Below are positions 24,912 to 33,854 of a stretch of 48,292 nucleotides of DNA, one piece after another. The stretch covers positions 1-48,292 of the forward strand of contig CANCQK010000020.1 of the NCBI GenBank assembly GCA_947380295.1. Direction: 5' to 3'. This DNA is from Bdellovibrionales bacterium. Its GTDB lineage: Bacteria; Bdellovibrionota; UBA1018. A program made the position numbers and the translations under genes. The notes under the pieces were generated by a model. That model searched no databases. It had not been told where the DNA came from and saw only the letters and a program-made list of their open reading frames with translations. Positions within the stretch are counted from its first letter, which is position 1; every line of letters begins with the position of its first letter.

Positions 24912-26395
24912 TAGTCTTTCACCAAATCCGGAAGCTCGAAAAAAAATGCACTTCCATCTCCAACCTGACTGTTCATACCAATCTTCCCACCGTGAAGATC
25001 TATGATTCCTTTACAGATAAAAAGTCCAAGACCGAGTCCAGCGTAGCGATCTTCTTCCCCGGTTCCCCCTCTCTCAAAGGCCCCGAATAACCGCTTTTGA
25101 CGTTCTTCTGGGATTCCGCCGCCATGGTCTCGTACTGAAACTCGAACCAAATTTTCATTATCTTCCACAGTGACCTCAATTGAGGTGTTCTTTGGAGTAT
25201 ATTTTACAGCATTGTCGATCAAATTTGAGACCACCTCATAAATCCTAATCGGATCGACTCTCACCCGAATTGACGGATGCGTGGCCGATAGGACTATGGA
25301 TCGTTCGGGATACTGCAATCCAAAATCGGCCTTGCACTCAGAAATAAGGTGAACTAGATCCGCCACCTCCTTCTTGATGACTATAGCGCCGCGCTCCAAT
25401 CGAGATACCTCCAAAAGATCAACAACCAAGCGAGAGAGCCGATCAACTTGGGACTTAAGGCGAGCTAGAACTTCCTCACTCACTTGCCTCCCCTCACGCA
25501 GCTGTCGCTGAGTGAGCTGCAATAAAAGTGAAAACGCCGTCACCGGCGTTCGAAGCTCATGAGCGGCAATGTCCAAAAATCGAGCCTTAGCCAGTGCGGC
25601 ACTTTCAGCCAAGTCACGAGCAGTCCGCAATTCCTCGATCGCACGTTTTTCTTCAGTGACATCCCGATTCAAACCGAACATCTCAATTGGCTTGCCGCAC
25701 TGATCACGAACCACCAGCCCACTCGCATGAATGATCCTCACCGCTCCATTTGGCTGCAAAACCTTAAACTCAAGATTATAATCCTTCTCGCCGCGTAGTG
25801 CTGCCTGTATGGCATCATTGGCTCGAGAACGATCATCTGGGTGAACTCCTGACCTCCAGGCATCGTAATTTTCTGCGAAGTCTTCACGGTTCAATCCATA
25901 GAACTTTAGCATCTGATCATCCCAGTGAATTTGATTTGCTTGAATATTCCACTCCCAAATGCCAACATTCGCAGCTTTTGCAGCAAACCTCAGCTGCTTA
26001 CTACTTTCTTCTTTTGCCAAAGATTGCGCAAGTTGCTGAGTTCGCCGCACGTGCGCTTGCGATATCCAGGAAATCCAAAGGCCTATGAGGAGAAAAATCG
26101 AGATAGTGAGCCAATCTCTCCCTTTGTCCAAATTGAGCGAGAAAGAAGGTGGGAAAAAAAAGTAAGCGGCAAATAGGGCTGAAGCAAAAGCTGAAGATAC
26201 GCCAGCCCAGAAATCACCCAAAACTGATGCTAAGATCACCGCCGGGAAAAATAGAATAAAATGCTCTGGCTCAACCCAATACCATAGAAATCCCTGTAAG
26301 CCAGCACCAAGAGCGGCCAACAAAACCCCAAGACTGAGTTTCGTGACGACATGAAGGATGCGACTGGAACGCCCGGTCGGCAGCATTGAAGGCAT
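24911..26395 (-). CDS. PAS-containing membrane histidine kinase with KdpD-like membrane domain
   Basis: 494 residues. Four hydrophobic segments between about 18 and 115 (WYWVEPEHFILFFPAVI, SAFASALFAAYFFFPPSFSL) resemble the DUF4118 domain of KdpD. A PAS/PAC domain (~135-245; WEWNIQANQIHWDDQ, HPDDR) follows, then HisKA with DIAAHELRTPVTA and an HATPase domain (NLIDNAVKYTPKN, RDHGGGIPE, GLGLGLFICK). The start ATG at 26395 is near a weak GGT. Overlaps the receiver gene by one base, making a two-gene phosphorelay. The signal is unknown. Confidence 0.93.
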   Translation of the reverse strand: MPSMLPTGRSSRILHVVTKLSLGVLLAALGAGLQGFLWYWVEPEHFILFFPAVILASVLGDFWAGVSSAFASALFAAYFFFPPSFSLNLDKGRDWLTISIFLLIGLWISWISQAHVRRTQQLAQSLAKEESSKQLRFAAKAANVGIWEWNIQANQIHWDDQMLKFYGLNREDFAENYDAWRSGVHPDDRSRANDAIQAALRGEKDYNLEFKVLQPNGAVRIIHASGLVVRDQCGKPIEMFGLNRDVTEEKRAIEELRTARDLAESAALAKARFLDIAAHELRTPVTAFSLLLQLTQRQLREGRQVSEEVLARLKSQVDRLSRLVVDLLEVSRLERGAIVIKKEVADLVHLISECKADFGLQYPERSIVLSATHPSIRVRVDPIRIYEVVSNLIDNAVKYTPKNTSIEVTVEDNENLVRVSVRDHGGGIPEERQKRLFGAFERGGTGEEDRYAGLGLGLFICKGIIDLHGGKIGMNSQVGDGSAFFFELPDLVKD

Positions 26396-26701
26396 GACCT
26401 AACACTCAAGCAATTTCCGCGCGTAGATCCCAGGCAGACCACTATCAAGCGGCAAACTCGCACTAACACTTAACGCAAAATCACTCATTAATTTAAATAT
26501 ATATATGTTTAATATATTAAATAAAATATAGGCCTATTACATTAATATTAATAAATCAATATTTTATTAATGATATTCTTTTAATCAATTACAAAACAGA
26601 ATCTTGTGATGATAAACACACTGTGCTATTCCCTTGATTGCATTAGTGTTTTAATTGGGGATTTTTAAAAAATATAATATAAACAGTCACAAGGAGACGC
26701 C
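26396..26701. other. AT-rich divergent promoter region
   Basis: No gene. Positions ~26486-26600 are almost only A and T with many TAATATT-like repeats. A TATAAT hexamer sits at 26673-26678, 24 bases before the ATG at 26702, suitable as a -10 element, but I see no good -35 at 17 bases. The kinase/receiver pair starts on the other side, so both units probably start here. Confidence 0.5.
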
Positions 26702-27247
26702 ATGAAGAGTTGGATTCGTCGGATGAGTGTGGTTTCGCTTTTTGCTCTCTCTACTTTTACATTTTCAAGTATCACAGGACCCAGCCAAGCCCAAGCTGCC
26801 ATCGGCTCCATAGCTTGGCCTCTGTTTCCTCTTATGATTGTTGGTGCAGCCTTAGAAGTGACCGGAACTGCAACCGCAGTTGCTGCTCTTGTCGAAGACG
26901 CTCAGGGCTTCCATTATCGCGCCCGAGACCTCTGGGGTAGCTCTATGGCCCAAATTCTTCTTGGGATTGTCTTTCTAGATGACCAGAACGAAATGGGCGA
27001 TTTTCAAAAAGTCTCCCCTGAGCAAGGTCAGCGCTACGGCTTAACTCAGCAAGAACTCCAAGCTTATAATGACTCGGTTGAAAACGGCGAACTCGAATTA
27101 ATCATCCAACAGGCTTCGCAGGAACTCAGTCAGAACTCATCTCACCAACAGGCTAAGCAGGTCATGAAAAATTTGCTGAGCCAGCTCCCAGAAGATGCGC
27201 ACCGCGGCTTTAACAAAATCGCTCAAAATATTGTTGCGCGAAGATAA
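26702..27247 (+). CDS. Secreted hypothetical protein
   Basis: 181 residues, family unknown. A signal peptide ends at AQAA (about residue 33), preceded by an RR pair (WIRRMS) that is not a proper Tat motif. A hydrophobic, Gly/Ala-rich segment (36-62, PLFPLMIVGAALEVTGTA) could be a second membrane helix. The C-terminal half (~95-181) is polar and Gln-rich and probably helical. A strong AAGGAGA lies seven bases upstream of the ATG. A short inverted repeat (27264-27272 with 27286-27294, one mismatch) follows the gene and precedes the next one. Confidence 0.72.
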   Translation: MKSWIRRMSVVSLFALSTFTFSSITGPSQAQAAIGSIAWPLFPLMIVGAALEVTGTATAVAALVEDAQGFHYRARDLWGSSMAQILLGIVFLDDQNEMGDFQKVSPEQGQRYGLTQQELQAYNDSVENGELELIIQQASQELSQNSSHQQAKQVMKNLLSQLPEDAHRGFNKIAQNIVARR

Positions 27248-27315
27248 TAGCTAGGCTCAAATTTCCATGGAGGGCTCACCCAGAGTCCTCTATGGTCTAA
27301 TCTTGCGAGATCGCC

Positions 27316-28413
27316 ATGTTCAAATGGATAAAAACTTTAATTAGGACGATTGCAGTTCTAGGTTTTTTTTGGACTCAGAATGCCCAGGCCGATCACCAAA
27401 AAGTTGTTCTCCTCACTTCATTGGATACCCAAAGTATCCGGTCGCTTTTCCGCAAGACCTATTTTCAGACCTACGTTCAAAATCTAGAGGAGCTTTTTGC
27501 GAGAAAGTTCACCGGTACTCAGTATGTGATTGAAATCGTTCACCAAGCGGACCAATTCCATCTCTGGAGCGCCCTCCATGATCCCAAGAACATTGCTGTT
27601 TTCTGGCTCTCCCACGCAAGCTTTTCAGGAGGATCGACATCATCTTCGCAACTCCTCAGTAATCATAGAATTCTCGATTCCAAAGGTTTTGACGTCACAC
27701 CTATTTTTGAAAAAATTCACCCGAACCTAAGATTTCTTGCTGTCATCGGCTGTTTTTCGCAGAGTATCTTGAATCAAATCCCTCATCTTTCTCACGATCC
27801 TAGACACTCAGACCATCCCTATCTGCGGTTATTCACGTTTAATCACAAGGTAGATGCTAGAGTCGGCTTGAAGAAAGCCATTCAGGAGTCAAAGAGAGTT
27901 TTAGATATTCCAGAGATTCGGCTCGGGTACAGCTCACCGTGTCCTCGCGTGCCGGGATACCGGATCCGGATCTCACGAGGCTTCAACCCTTCTCTCATAG
28001 GTTCTCGACGACTTGCTGGCCGCGTCATGAGTGGATCAGATCCCATTGACGTATTCCCAAGCCCTCGACAAAACGAATCTAATCCATCTCTGGTCCAAGT
28101 GCACGACGTTTTCGCTCCAACACGAGGCGAAGACTTACCTAGCTTCAGAATCGATATAGGTGAAAATAACGCTCTCTACTCTGACAAAAAAGCACTATCC
28201 GAGCTAGAATTAGGTAATCTCGAAATCGTCTTAAAAAATCTCGGGCAAAGTTTTTCTTTCTGGAACCGTTGGCAGACTCCTGACGGTAAGCCCATCGGGG
28301 TATTTTCCCACAAGTATAAGCCACAAACAGCTAGCTTAAAAGGTCTCGATCTTTCTGCAATGAGGGAACAGGCCTCTGAATTCCGGTGTGAACCCATGCC
28401 GAGTTATGATTAG
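27316..28413 (+). CDS. Secreted protein with a caspase-like (clan CD) His/Cys pair
   Basis: 365 residues. The signal peptide ends at AQA (residue 25). In the mature protein, strand-like VVLLTSL, NIAVFWLSHASFSGG (H100) and LRFLAVIGCFSQSIL (C146) reproduce the layout of clan CD proteases (caspase, gingipain, CHAT): a hydrophobic strand ending in His, a loop with small residues, then a strand ending in Cys about 45 residues later. The usual HG is His-Ala here. The second half (from ~210) is unrecognised and Pro/Ser-rich. The protease call is a structural inference from two motifs. Upstream ribosome site is weak (GCGAG). Stops 47 bases before copA. Confidence 0.7.
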   Translation: MFKWIKTLIRTIAVLGFFWTQNAQADHQKVVLLTSLDTQSIRSLFRKTYFQTYVQNLEELFARKFTGTQYVIEIVHQADQFHLWSALHDPKNIAVFWLSHASFSGGSTSSSQLLSNHRILDSKGFDVTPIFEKIHPNLRFLAVIGCFSQSILNQIPHLSHDPRHSDHPYLRLFTFNHKVDARVGLKKAIQESKRVLDIPEIRLGYSSPCPRVPGYRIRISRGFNPSLIGSRRLAGRVMSGSDPIDVFPSPRQNESNPSLVQVHDVFAPTRGEDLPSFRIDIGENNALYSDKKALSELELGNLEIVLKNLGQSFSFWNRWQTPDGKPIGVFSHKYKPQTASLKGLDLSAMREQASEFRCEPMPSYD

Positions 28414-28460
28414 CTTGATATCACCTTGATCGCTGGAGACTAAAACAGGAGCTTGAACCC

Positions 28461-30797
28461 ATGCAGGAAGCGCAGGTGAATTGCAAGGACCCGGTTTGCG
28501 AGATGAACGTTGATCCTAAGACAGCAGTAGGGCCCTATACCTACCAGAATCAAGATTTTTACTTCTGTTGTGAGCACTGTAGAGAAGCATTTATCCAGCA
28601 CCCTGAGAAATACCTTGCAGGACCCCAGAAAAAAACTGCCCGGCTAGACGCGATCTACATCTGCCCGATGGATCCAGAAGTCCGGCAGTTCGGGCCTGGA
28701 AGTTGCCCAAAGTGCGGCATGGCTTTAGAACCCCTTGAGGTTGGCCTAGAAACAGAGGAACAGATCAACCCAGAACTGGTCGACATGACCCGCAGAGGAT
28801 GGATCGGAACACTTTTTTCAATTCCACTCCTCATTCTCTCCATGTCTGATCTTTGGCCTGGCCACTTCACAGAAGGCTGGATGAACTCTCCTTACTTCAA
28901 CTGGATCCAACTCGCTTTAGCCAGTCCTGTAGTCCTCTGGGCGGGATACCCAGTTTTTGAGCGCGGGTGGCAATCCTTCAAAAATCGTAGCCTCAATATG
29001 TTCTCACTGATTGCACTCGGGACCTCGATTTCCTATGGCTTTAGCGTCCTCGCTACATTTGTTTCAACCTTTTCTCCAGCCACAATTCCTGAAGCATTTA
29101 AGATGCACTCAGGTCAGATCGGCGTTTACTTTGAACCCGCAGCAGTCATTATCACTCTAGTGCTTTTAGGACAGGTTCTGGAGCTAAAAGCTCGCGGCCA
29201 AACTAACGCTGCCATTCGCTCCTTGATGCGCCTAGCTCCAAAAACCGCTCGACTGATTCGAGACCATGGGAGCGAGGTTGATGTCTCGATCGAAACGATT
29301 CAAGTCGGAGATCGGATTCGAGTGCGCCCCGGCGAGAAAATTCCAGTTGATGGAGTCATTGATTCAGGTCAAAGCGCGGTAGATGAATCCATGATTACGG
29401 GCGAATCCCTTCCAACCGAAAAGACTCTAGGTTCGCACGTCAGCGCAGGTACCCTAAATGGGTCAGGCACCTTTTCTTTCAGAGCTGCTCGAGTCGGGTC
29501 TGAGACTCTTCTTGCCCAGATCGTCCGCAGCGTGACAGAAGCTCAACGAACACGGGCCCCAATTCAGCGCGTTGCAGATCAAGTCTCCAGATATTTTGTC
29601 CCGGCAGTCATCATCGTCTCTCTCATCACATTTGCGGTCTGGAGTTTCTTTGGCCCTGAGCCCCACATGGTTTATGCTTTGGTGAATGCCGTTGCAGTCC
29701 TAATTATAGCATGTCCCTGCGCTCTCGGGCTAGCAACCCCGATGTCAATCCTAGTTGGCACAGGCGAAGGGGCTCGACACGGCATTCTTTTCCGAAACGC
29801 CGAGTCCTTAGAAGCTCTAGAGAAAATTGACACGCTGGTGATTGATAAGACGGGCACTCTCACTGAGGGTAAACCTAAACTCATCTCAGTGATCCCTTTC
29901 GCTGGCTTTTCTTCAAACCAAGTCCTCCAATTCGCAGCAGCACTCGAGAAGGGAAGTGAACACCCGCTTGCGTCAGCACTTCTCCAGGGAGTCCAAGACC
30001 GAGGTTTATCCAGCGACGCAGTGGTCTCAGGTTTTCGGTCCATCCCGGGCCAAGGAATTCTGGGTGAAATTCAGGGTCAATCCTTAGCATTGGGCAACCT
30101 TGCTCTCATGAAGTCCCTCCAAATTTCAGTTAAGCAGTTTGAACGCGATGCAGCCGCTCTTCTGGATGATGGTCAAACCGTGATGTATTTAGCGATCGAT
30201 GGCCAGGAAGCCGGAGTTCTGGGCGTAGCCGATCCCATCAAAGCAACAACGCCAGAAGCTCTCGATGCGCTCCAAAATGAGGGCATTCAAATCATCATGG
30301 TAACGGGAGATCATCCTGCTACTGCTGCAGCCGTAGCTCAAAAACTGGGAATTCATGAGTTCAAAGCGGAGGTTCAGCCCCAAGGTAAACTTGAAAAAAT
30401 TAAAGAACTTCAAGCCCAAGGCCACTCCGTTGCAATGGCCGGTGATGGAGTCAATGACGCGCCAGCCCTTGCTCAGGCTCAAGTTGGAATTGCCATGGGC
30501 ACCGGTACTGATGTCGCCATCCAGAGCGCCGGAGTCGCCCTCGTCAAGGGAGACTTGCGTTCCATTGCCCAGGCGGTAGGACTCAGTCGAGCCACCATGA
30601 GAAATATTAGGCAAAATCTTTTCTTCGCCCTCGCCTATAACCTTCTCGGAGTTCCCATTGCCGCGGGCGTACTCTATCCCTTTTTTGGTATTTTGCTGAG
30701 TCCCATGATTGCAAGCGTAGCGATGAGCCTGAGCTCCGTATCGGTGATTGGAAATGCATTAAGGCTAAGATCCCAAACCCTAAAAACAGTCTCTTGA
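28461..30797 (+). CDS. copA: Copper-exporting P1B-type ATPase with YHS and HMBD N-terminal domains
   Basis: 778 residues. The N-terminus has a YHS domain ([28 protein letters not shown]) followed by a heavy-metal-binding domain ([19 protein letters not shown]), the arrangement of many bacterial copper pumps. Eight membrane segments; transmembrane metal motif CPC in [16 protein letters not shown]; phosphorylation motif [11 protein letters not shown]; nucleotide motif SEHPLA; hinge [10 protein letters not shown]. These are P1B-1 features, so Cu(I) export at the inner membrane is the best call; Ag(I) is usually also carried. AGGAG lies nine bases upstream. No CueR- or CsoR-type gene nearby. Confidence 0.95.
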   Translation: MQEAQVNCKDPVCEMNVDPKTAVGPYTYQNQDFYFCCEHCREAFIQHPEKYLAGPQKKTARLDAIYICPMDPEVRQFGPGSCPKCGMALEPLEVGLETEEQINPELVDMTRRGWIGTLFSIPLLILSMSDLWPGHFTEGWMNSPYFNWIQLALASPVVLWAGYPVFERGWQSFKNRSLNMFSLIALGTSISYGFSVLATFVSTFSPATIPEAFKMHSGQIGVYFEPAAVIITLVLLGQVLELKARGQTNAAIRSLMRLAPKTARLIRDHGSEVDVSIETIQVGDRIRVRPGEKIPVDGVIDSGQSAVDESMITGESLPTEKTLGSHVSAGTLNGSGTFSFRAARVGSETLLAQIVRSVTEAQRTRAPIQRVADQVSRYFVPAVIIVSLITFAVWSFFGPEPHMVYALVNAVAVLIIACPCALGLATPMSILVGTGEGARHGILFRNAESLEALEKIDTLVIDKTGTLTEGKPKLISVIPFAGFSSNQVLQFAAALEKGSEHPLASALLQGVQDRGLSSDAVVSGFRSIPGQGILGEIQGQSLALGNLALMKSLQISVKQFERDAAALLDDGQTVMYLAIDGQEAGVLGVADPIKATTPEALDALQNEGIQIIMVTGDHPATAAAVAQKLGIHEFKAEVQPQGKLEKIKELQAQGHSVAMAGDGVNDAPALAQAQVGIAMGTGTDVAIQSAGVALVKGDLRSIAQAVGLSRATMRNIRQNLFFALAYNLLGVPIAAGVLYPFFGILLSPMIASVAMSLSSVSVIGNALRLRSQTLKTVS

Positions 30798-30820
30798 ACC
30801 CTGTAGAAATAGCTCAAGAA

Positions 30821-32086
30821 CTACCTCAGCAGCAGCGCCAATCCTCGCCTCACTTCAACATCGCTCACTTGACCCAAGTAGTCGATCGGAGTGCTCCCTA
30901 AGGAATCCTTTACGGAGAGGTCAGCCCCATTTTTACGCAACCATTTAACTAACCTGAGATCTCCTCTTTTTACTGCGATATGGAGGGCCGTGAGACTATT
31001 TTTGCTAGCGTTTAAAATTTTACGATTGAGATTGCCTCCACGTTCTTTAAACTCCTGGAGCCTCTCAATATCCCCAGCCTCAACCATAGACCGAAAAGGA
31101 TCTCCATCGATTAACTCAGGTGGGCCAATCGTCAAATCAGGTGAGGCGCTCGATCGAGCTCGTACCCGTCGCATATGCAAGGCTGCACCGCTTAAAGCAT
31201 ATTGATTTTGTAACGATTGAACAGTAGGTAACAACTCCGGACTTGCCCTGCCAATTTTCGATAAAACCTCTGTCACCTCCTCCAGTTTTGATAGATCAAT
31301 CGGAGATGAACTCAGATTTCGCCCCGTGGCGCAATCTGAGACGACCTGCTCTAACTCTGCTACCGGGGACGAATCCGTGTCAAAACGACGATCACAATGA
31401 TAAAAACTGACAATTCTTTTGCACGACAGAGGGATCTGACCTAAGTCGGGACTCAGACATTCAGGCTCGCCACCGAATCCCCAGATCGAAAACTCGTCTG
31501 TTACCGAACGAAGTAACCAAGGACTACCCTCCCCCATGTCATTTTTTGAAAATGCAAGCTGACCGACACTAATAAAACCATGAACTTCTGTCCATTTCCC
31601 ATCATGATCTCTCTGTCTAATTGCAGCAACGTCTCCGGACTGGGTTAACTCTCCAGCTTTGGCACTTCTCAATTTGCAGTGAGTGCTTAACAGGTGCGTA
31701 AACTCATTGCTTCCGGAAAACCTCAACTTTGATAAGACATCGACCTCATAAAGTGCTGCATTCCAACAATTTGGACCCTCACATGAAGCTCGTCGATTAT
31801 GAAGCTCTAGGACCTTTGCAGGCACTAAGTTCTGGATCTGATACTGTCTGAGATTCGGCGTTTTCTGACAGTCAATCTCAACGAGCATCACCTCCTCGCC
31901 TCTCGCTACCTTCCAACTGACTATTTCCTTTAACTGTTGCTTCAGACTGACGCAGTCTGGAGCATTTAAGATTAGAACTTTATTAGTATCACGCATTTCA
32001 ACGGAGAATTTACGTACTGGTTCAGCCCAAGCTTTGACACCCTGCAGAGCACAAAAAATAGGAAATAAAAATATAATTTTATTCAT
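30821..32086 (-). CDS. Exported ankyrin-repeat protein with possible NlpC/P60-like domain
   Basis: 421 residues. The signal peptide ends at KAWA (residue 21). The N-terminal half contains NCWNAALYEVDVLSKL with C107 and, about 60 residues later, GDVAAIRQ and EVHGFISVG with H169, the order seen in NlpC/P60 cysteine peptidases (Cys at a helix start, then Gly-Asp and His strands). The C-terminal region ~335-415 has ankyrin repeats: TALHIAVKRGDLRLVKWLRK, then GADLSVKDSLGSTPIDYL, with a degenerate first one. Ankyrin plus peptidase-like fold suggests a periplasmic enzyme or effector with a binding module; the peptidase part is inferred. No ribosome site is evident. Convergent with copA (23 bases apart). 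Confidence 0.75.
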   Translation of the reverse strand: MNKIIFLFPIFCALQGVKAWAEPVRKFSVEMRDTNKVLILNAPDCVSLKQQLKEIVSWKVARGEEVMLVEIDCQKTPNLRQYQIQNLVPAKVLELHNRRASCEGPNCWNAALYEVDVLSKLRFSGSNEFTHLLSTHCKLRSAKAGELTQSGDVAAIRQRDHDGKWTEVHGFISVGQLAFSKNDMGEGSPWLLRSVTDEFSIWGFGGEPECLSPDLGQIPLSCKRIVSFYHCDRRFDTDSSPVAELEQVVSDCATGRNLSSSPIDLSKLEEVTEVLSKIGRASPELLPTVQSLQNQYALSGAALHMRRVRARSSASPDLTIGPPELIDGDPFRSMVEAGDIERLQEFKERGGNLNRKILNASKNSLTALHIAVKRGDLRLVKWLRKNGADLSVKDSLGSTPIDYLGQVSDVEVRRGLALLLR

Positions 32087-32110
32087 TATTTTGATTATAC
32101 ATGATTAAAA

Positions 32111-32257
32111 TTAAAAGCTACTTTTCAAAGTGCTTCGCATCAAATACCTAGCAATCCTCCTAGAATTATCCCACGTAAATACACCCGGCTCTAGATCCAA
32201 GGCACGACTATTCCGAGTGACTCGGGCTGACCATTTTTTACCGGTGCGTCGTCTCAT
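32111..32257 (-). CDS. Short DUF3175-like protein, C-terminus missing
   Basis: 48 residues, below usual gene-finding cut-offs. It reads MRRRTGKKWSARVTRNSRAL, then DLEPGVFTWDNSRRIARYLM. This matches the start of the DUF3175 family as I remember it (KWSxxVTxxSxALDLExGVF, then DPxxIAxSLKRSAE), a small bacterial protein of unknown role, normally about 90-100 residues. Here it stops right after the conserved helix, without the later RSAMSMLTFYINRAGK part, and no other frame continues it. It is therefore a truncated or decayed copy. GAGGAT precedes the ATG by three bases. Placed between the ankyrin and kinase genes. Confidence 0.65.
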   Translation of the reverse strand: MRRRTGKKWSARVTRNSRALDLEPGVFTWDNSRRIARYLMRSTLKSSF

Positions 32258-32293
32258 TTTATCCTCGGTTTCATTTTTGCTTGTCTAGATCGG

Positions 32294-33814
32294 GTGAAAA
32301 ATCCTTTCAAATCTGAGAAAAAGACGAGTGCAATTCGGACCTTTAAACTAAGATCACTCTTTCGATGGCCCACAGCAGTGAGCTTTCTCCTCATTCTCGG
32401 TCAAAGTTCGGCCCTCATTTTTTACGCAAAACGAATGAATCAAAACACAAGAATAATTCGAGAAGAGATGTCCAAGGTTCGTGCCGCTCAAGAAGCTGAA
32501 ATCAAACTCCTCAAATCATCGAGACAACTCATTGCCTATAGACTCACTCAAAAAAAAGAATTCGAGATTGCTGCTCTCCAGGAAGAGGTAGAGATCGAAG
32601 CATGGCTCCAGCAAACGCTGAATCAAAACCTATCTCCGGGAGATCGAAAAAAAGTTGAAACACTCCATGAAGTGATCCAGAATTACATTACCACTCGAAA
32701 AGAAACACTAAACAATCAGCCCCTAGATAATGCCCTCGAACAGATGACTCCGCTTCTGGAGAATGCGCTCGGAATTCTGGATCAGTTTGTAACAAACTAT
32801 CGAATCAGTGCAGACCAAACGCTTGGAGCTTCCGCCGAGATGGATCGACTGTCTGAACGAGTTGCGCTGATTTTTCTATTAATCGCCGTTTTTGGGATGC
32901 TCCTCGTTAATCTGGTCTCTCATCTCTATCTTCATCGACCTTTAATCGAAATTCATCATGCTATAGACTCATTCTCACGAGGCAATCGAGCGGCTCGAGC
33001 ACCCAACCGCCAGCGCGTCAAGGAGCTCGCGCAAATCGCTAAAGAGTTTAATTCGCTAGCCTACCAGACGATTGAATTTGATCAGAGACGCTCCCAGTTT
33101 CTTGCGGGAACAGCTCACGACCTGAAGAATCCTCTCACTGCGATCAAAATGTCTGTTCAGTTATTAAGACTGCGGTTCGAACAGTTCTCTGATCCTCAAA
33201 AGCAGACTCAGCTCGACCTCATAGAAAGGCAAGTCGTTCGGCTCGAAAATATGGTTGCAAGCTTTATGGACGCAATCCGAATTGAGACCGGTGAATTCAT
33301 CCTAGATCGAACGAGAACCAACCTCAATCAAACCATTTACGATTTAATCGATCTTTGGAAAAACACATCTACAAAACATTTTATCATAGCCAAATTACCC
33401 AATACCCCTGTCGTAATTGACTGTGATCCTATGCGACTGGAGCAGATCGTGACCAATCTTTTGAGTAACGCGATTAAGTATTCTCCACAGGGTGGAGAGA
33501 TTGAGGTCTCCGTAAAAGAGAAGGAAAACCACATTGAACTGAGTGTCCAAGACCAGGGAATTGGCATTGCCGAGGACGAGATTCCAAAAATATTTGAACC
33601 TTTTCACAGATCACTACCTGCGCAACAGATCATTCCTGGTTTTGGGATCGGTCTTTGGGTCGCCAAACGCCTCATTGAGGCCCACCAAGGTTCAATCACG
33701 GTCGATAGCCACCTCGGAAAAGGATCAAAATTTACCGTAATTATGCCAAAACATCAGTACGCGAACCCCTCTCCAACGCAGCCGCAATCTCGCCCCGTTG
33801 AGAACTTAGGCTAA
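32294..33814 (+). CDS. Orphan sensor histidine kinase with HAMP domain
   Basis: 506 residues. Transmembrane segments at about 28-47 (AVSFLLILGQSSALIFYA) and 190-212 (LIFLLIAVFGMLLVNLVSHL) enclose a helical periplasmic sensor domain (50-185), Gln/Glu-rich. HAMP follows (LIEIHHAIDSFSRGNRAARA), then HisKA with GTAHDLKNPLTAIKMSVQLL and HATPase (NLLSNAIKYSPQGG, DQGIGIAEDEI, GFGIGLWVAKRL). A GTG start at 32294 has a poor ribosome site. No receiver gene adjacent, so the partner is elsewhere. Two close copies of TAGGCTAAAAA and a small hairpin follow its stop. Confidence 0.92.
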   Translation: MKNPFKSEKKTSAIRTFKLRSLFRWPTAVSFLLILGQSSALIFYAKRMNQNTRIIREEMSKVRAAQEAEIKLLKSSRQLIAYRLTQKKEFEIAALQEEVEIEAWLQQTLNQNLSPGDRKKVETLHEVIQNYITTRKETLNNQPLDNALEQMTPLLENALGILDQFVTNYRISADQTLGASAEMDRLSERVALIFLLIAVFGMLLVNLVSHLYLHRPLIEIHHAIDSFSRGNRAARAPNRQRVKELAQIAKEFNSLAYQTIEFDQRRSQFLAGTAHDLKNPLTAIKMSVQLLRLRFEQFSDPQKQTQLDLIERQVVRLENMVASFMDAIRIETGEFILDRTRTNLNQTIYDLIDLWKNTSTKHFIIAKLPNTPVVIDCDPMRLEQIVTNLLSNAIKYSPQGGEIEVSVKEKENHIELSVQDQGIGIAEDEIPKIFEPFHRSLPAQQIIPGFGIGLWVAKRLIEAHQGSITVDSHLGKGSKFTVIMPKHQYANPSPTQPQSRPVENLG

Positions 33815-33854
33815 AAAAACCATCCTAGGCTAAAAACTAGGAGCACTAAAACCC

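Noticed and set aside
26486..26600. A replication origin in the AT-rich stretch
   Set aside because: No DnaA-box cluster or iterons seen; it is better explained as a divergent promoter region.
26702..27247. A Tat signal peptide (RR pair near the N-terminus)
   Set aside because: The twin-Arg pattern lacks the Ser/Thr and Phe-Leu context; a normal Sec signal fits better.
33815..33854. Bidirectional terminator between the orphan kinase and cytochrome genes
   Set aside because: The hairpin (CCTAG/CTAGG) is only five pairs and has no clear T-run.
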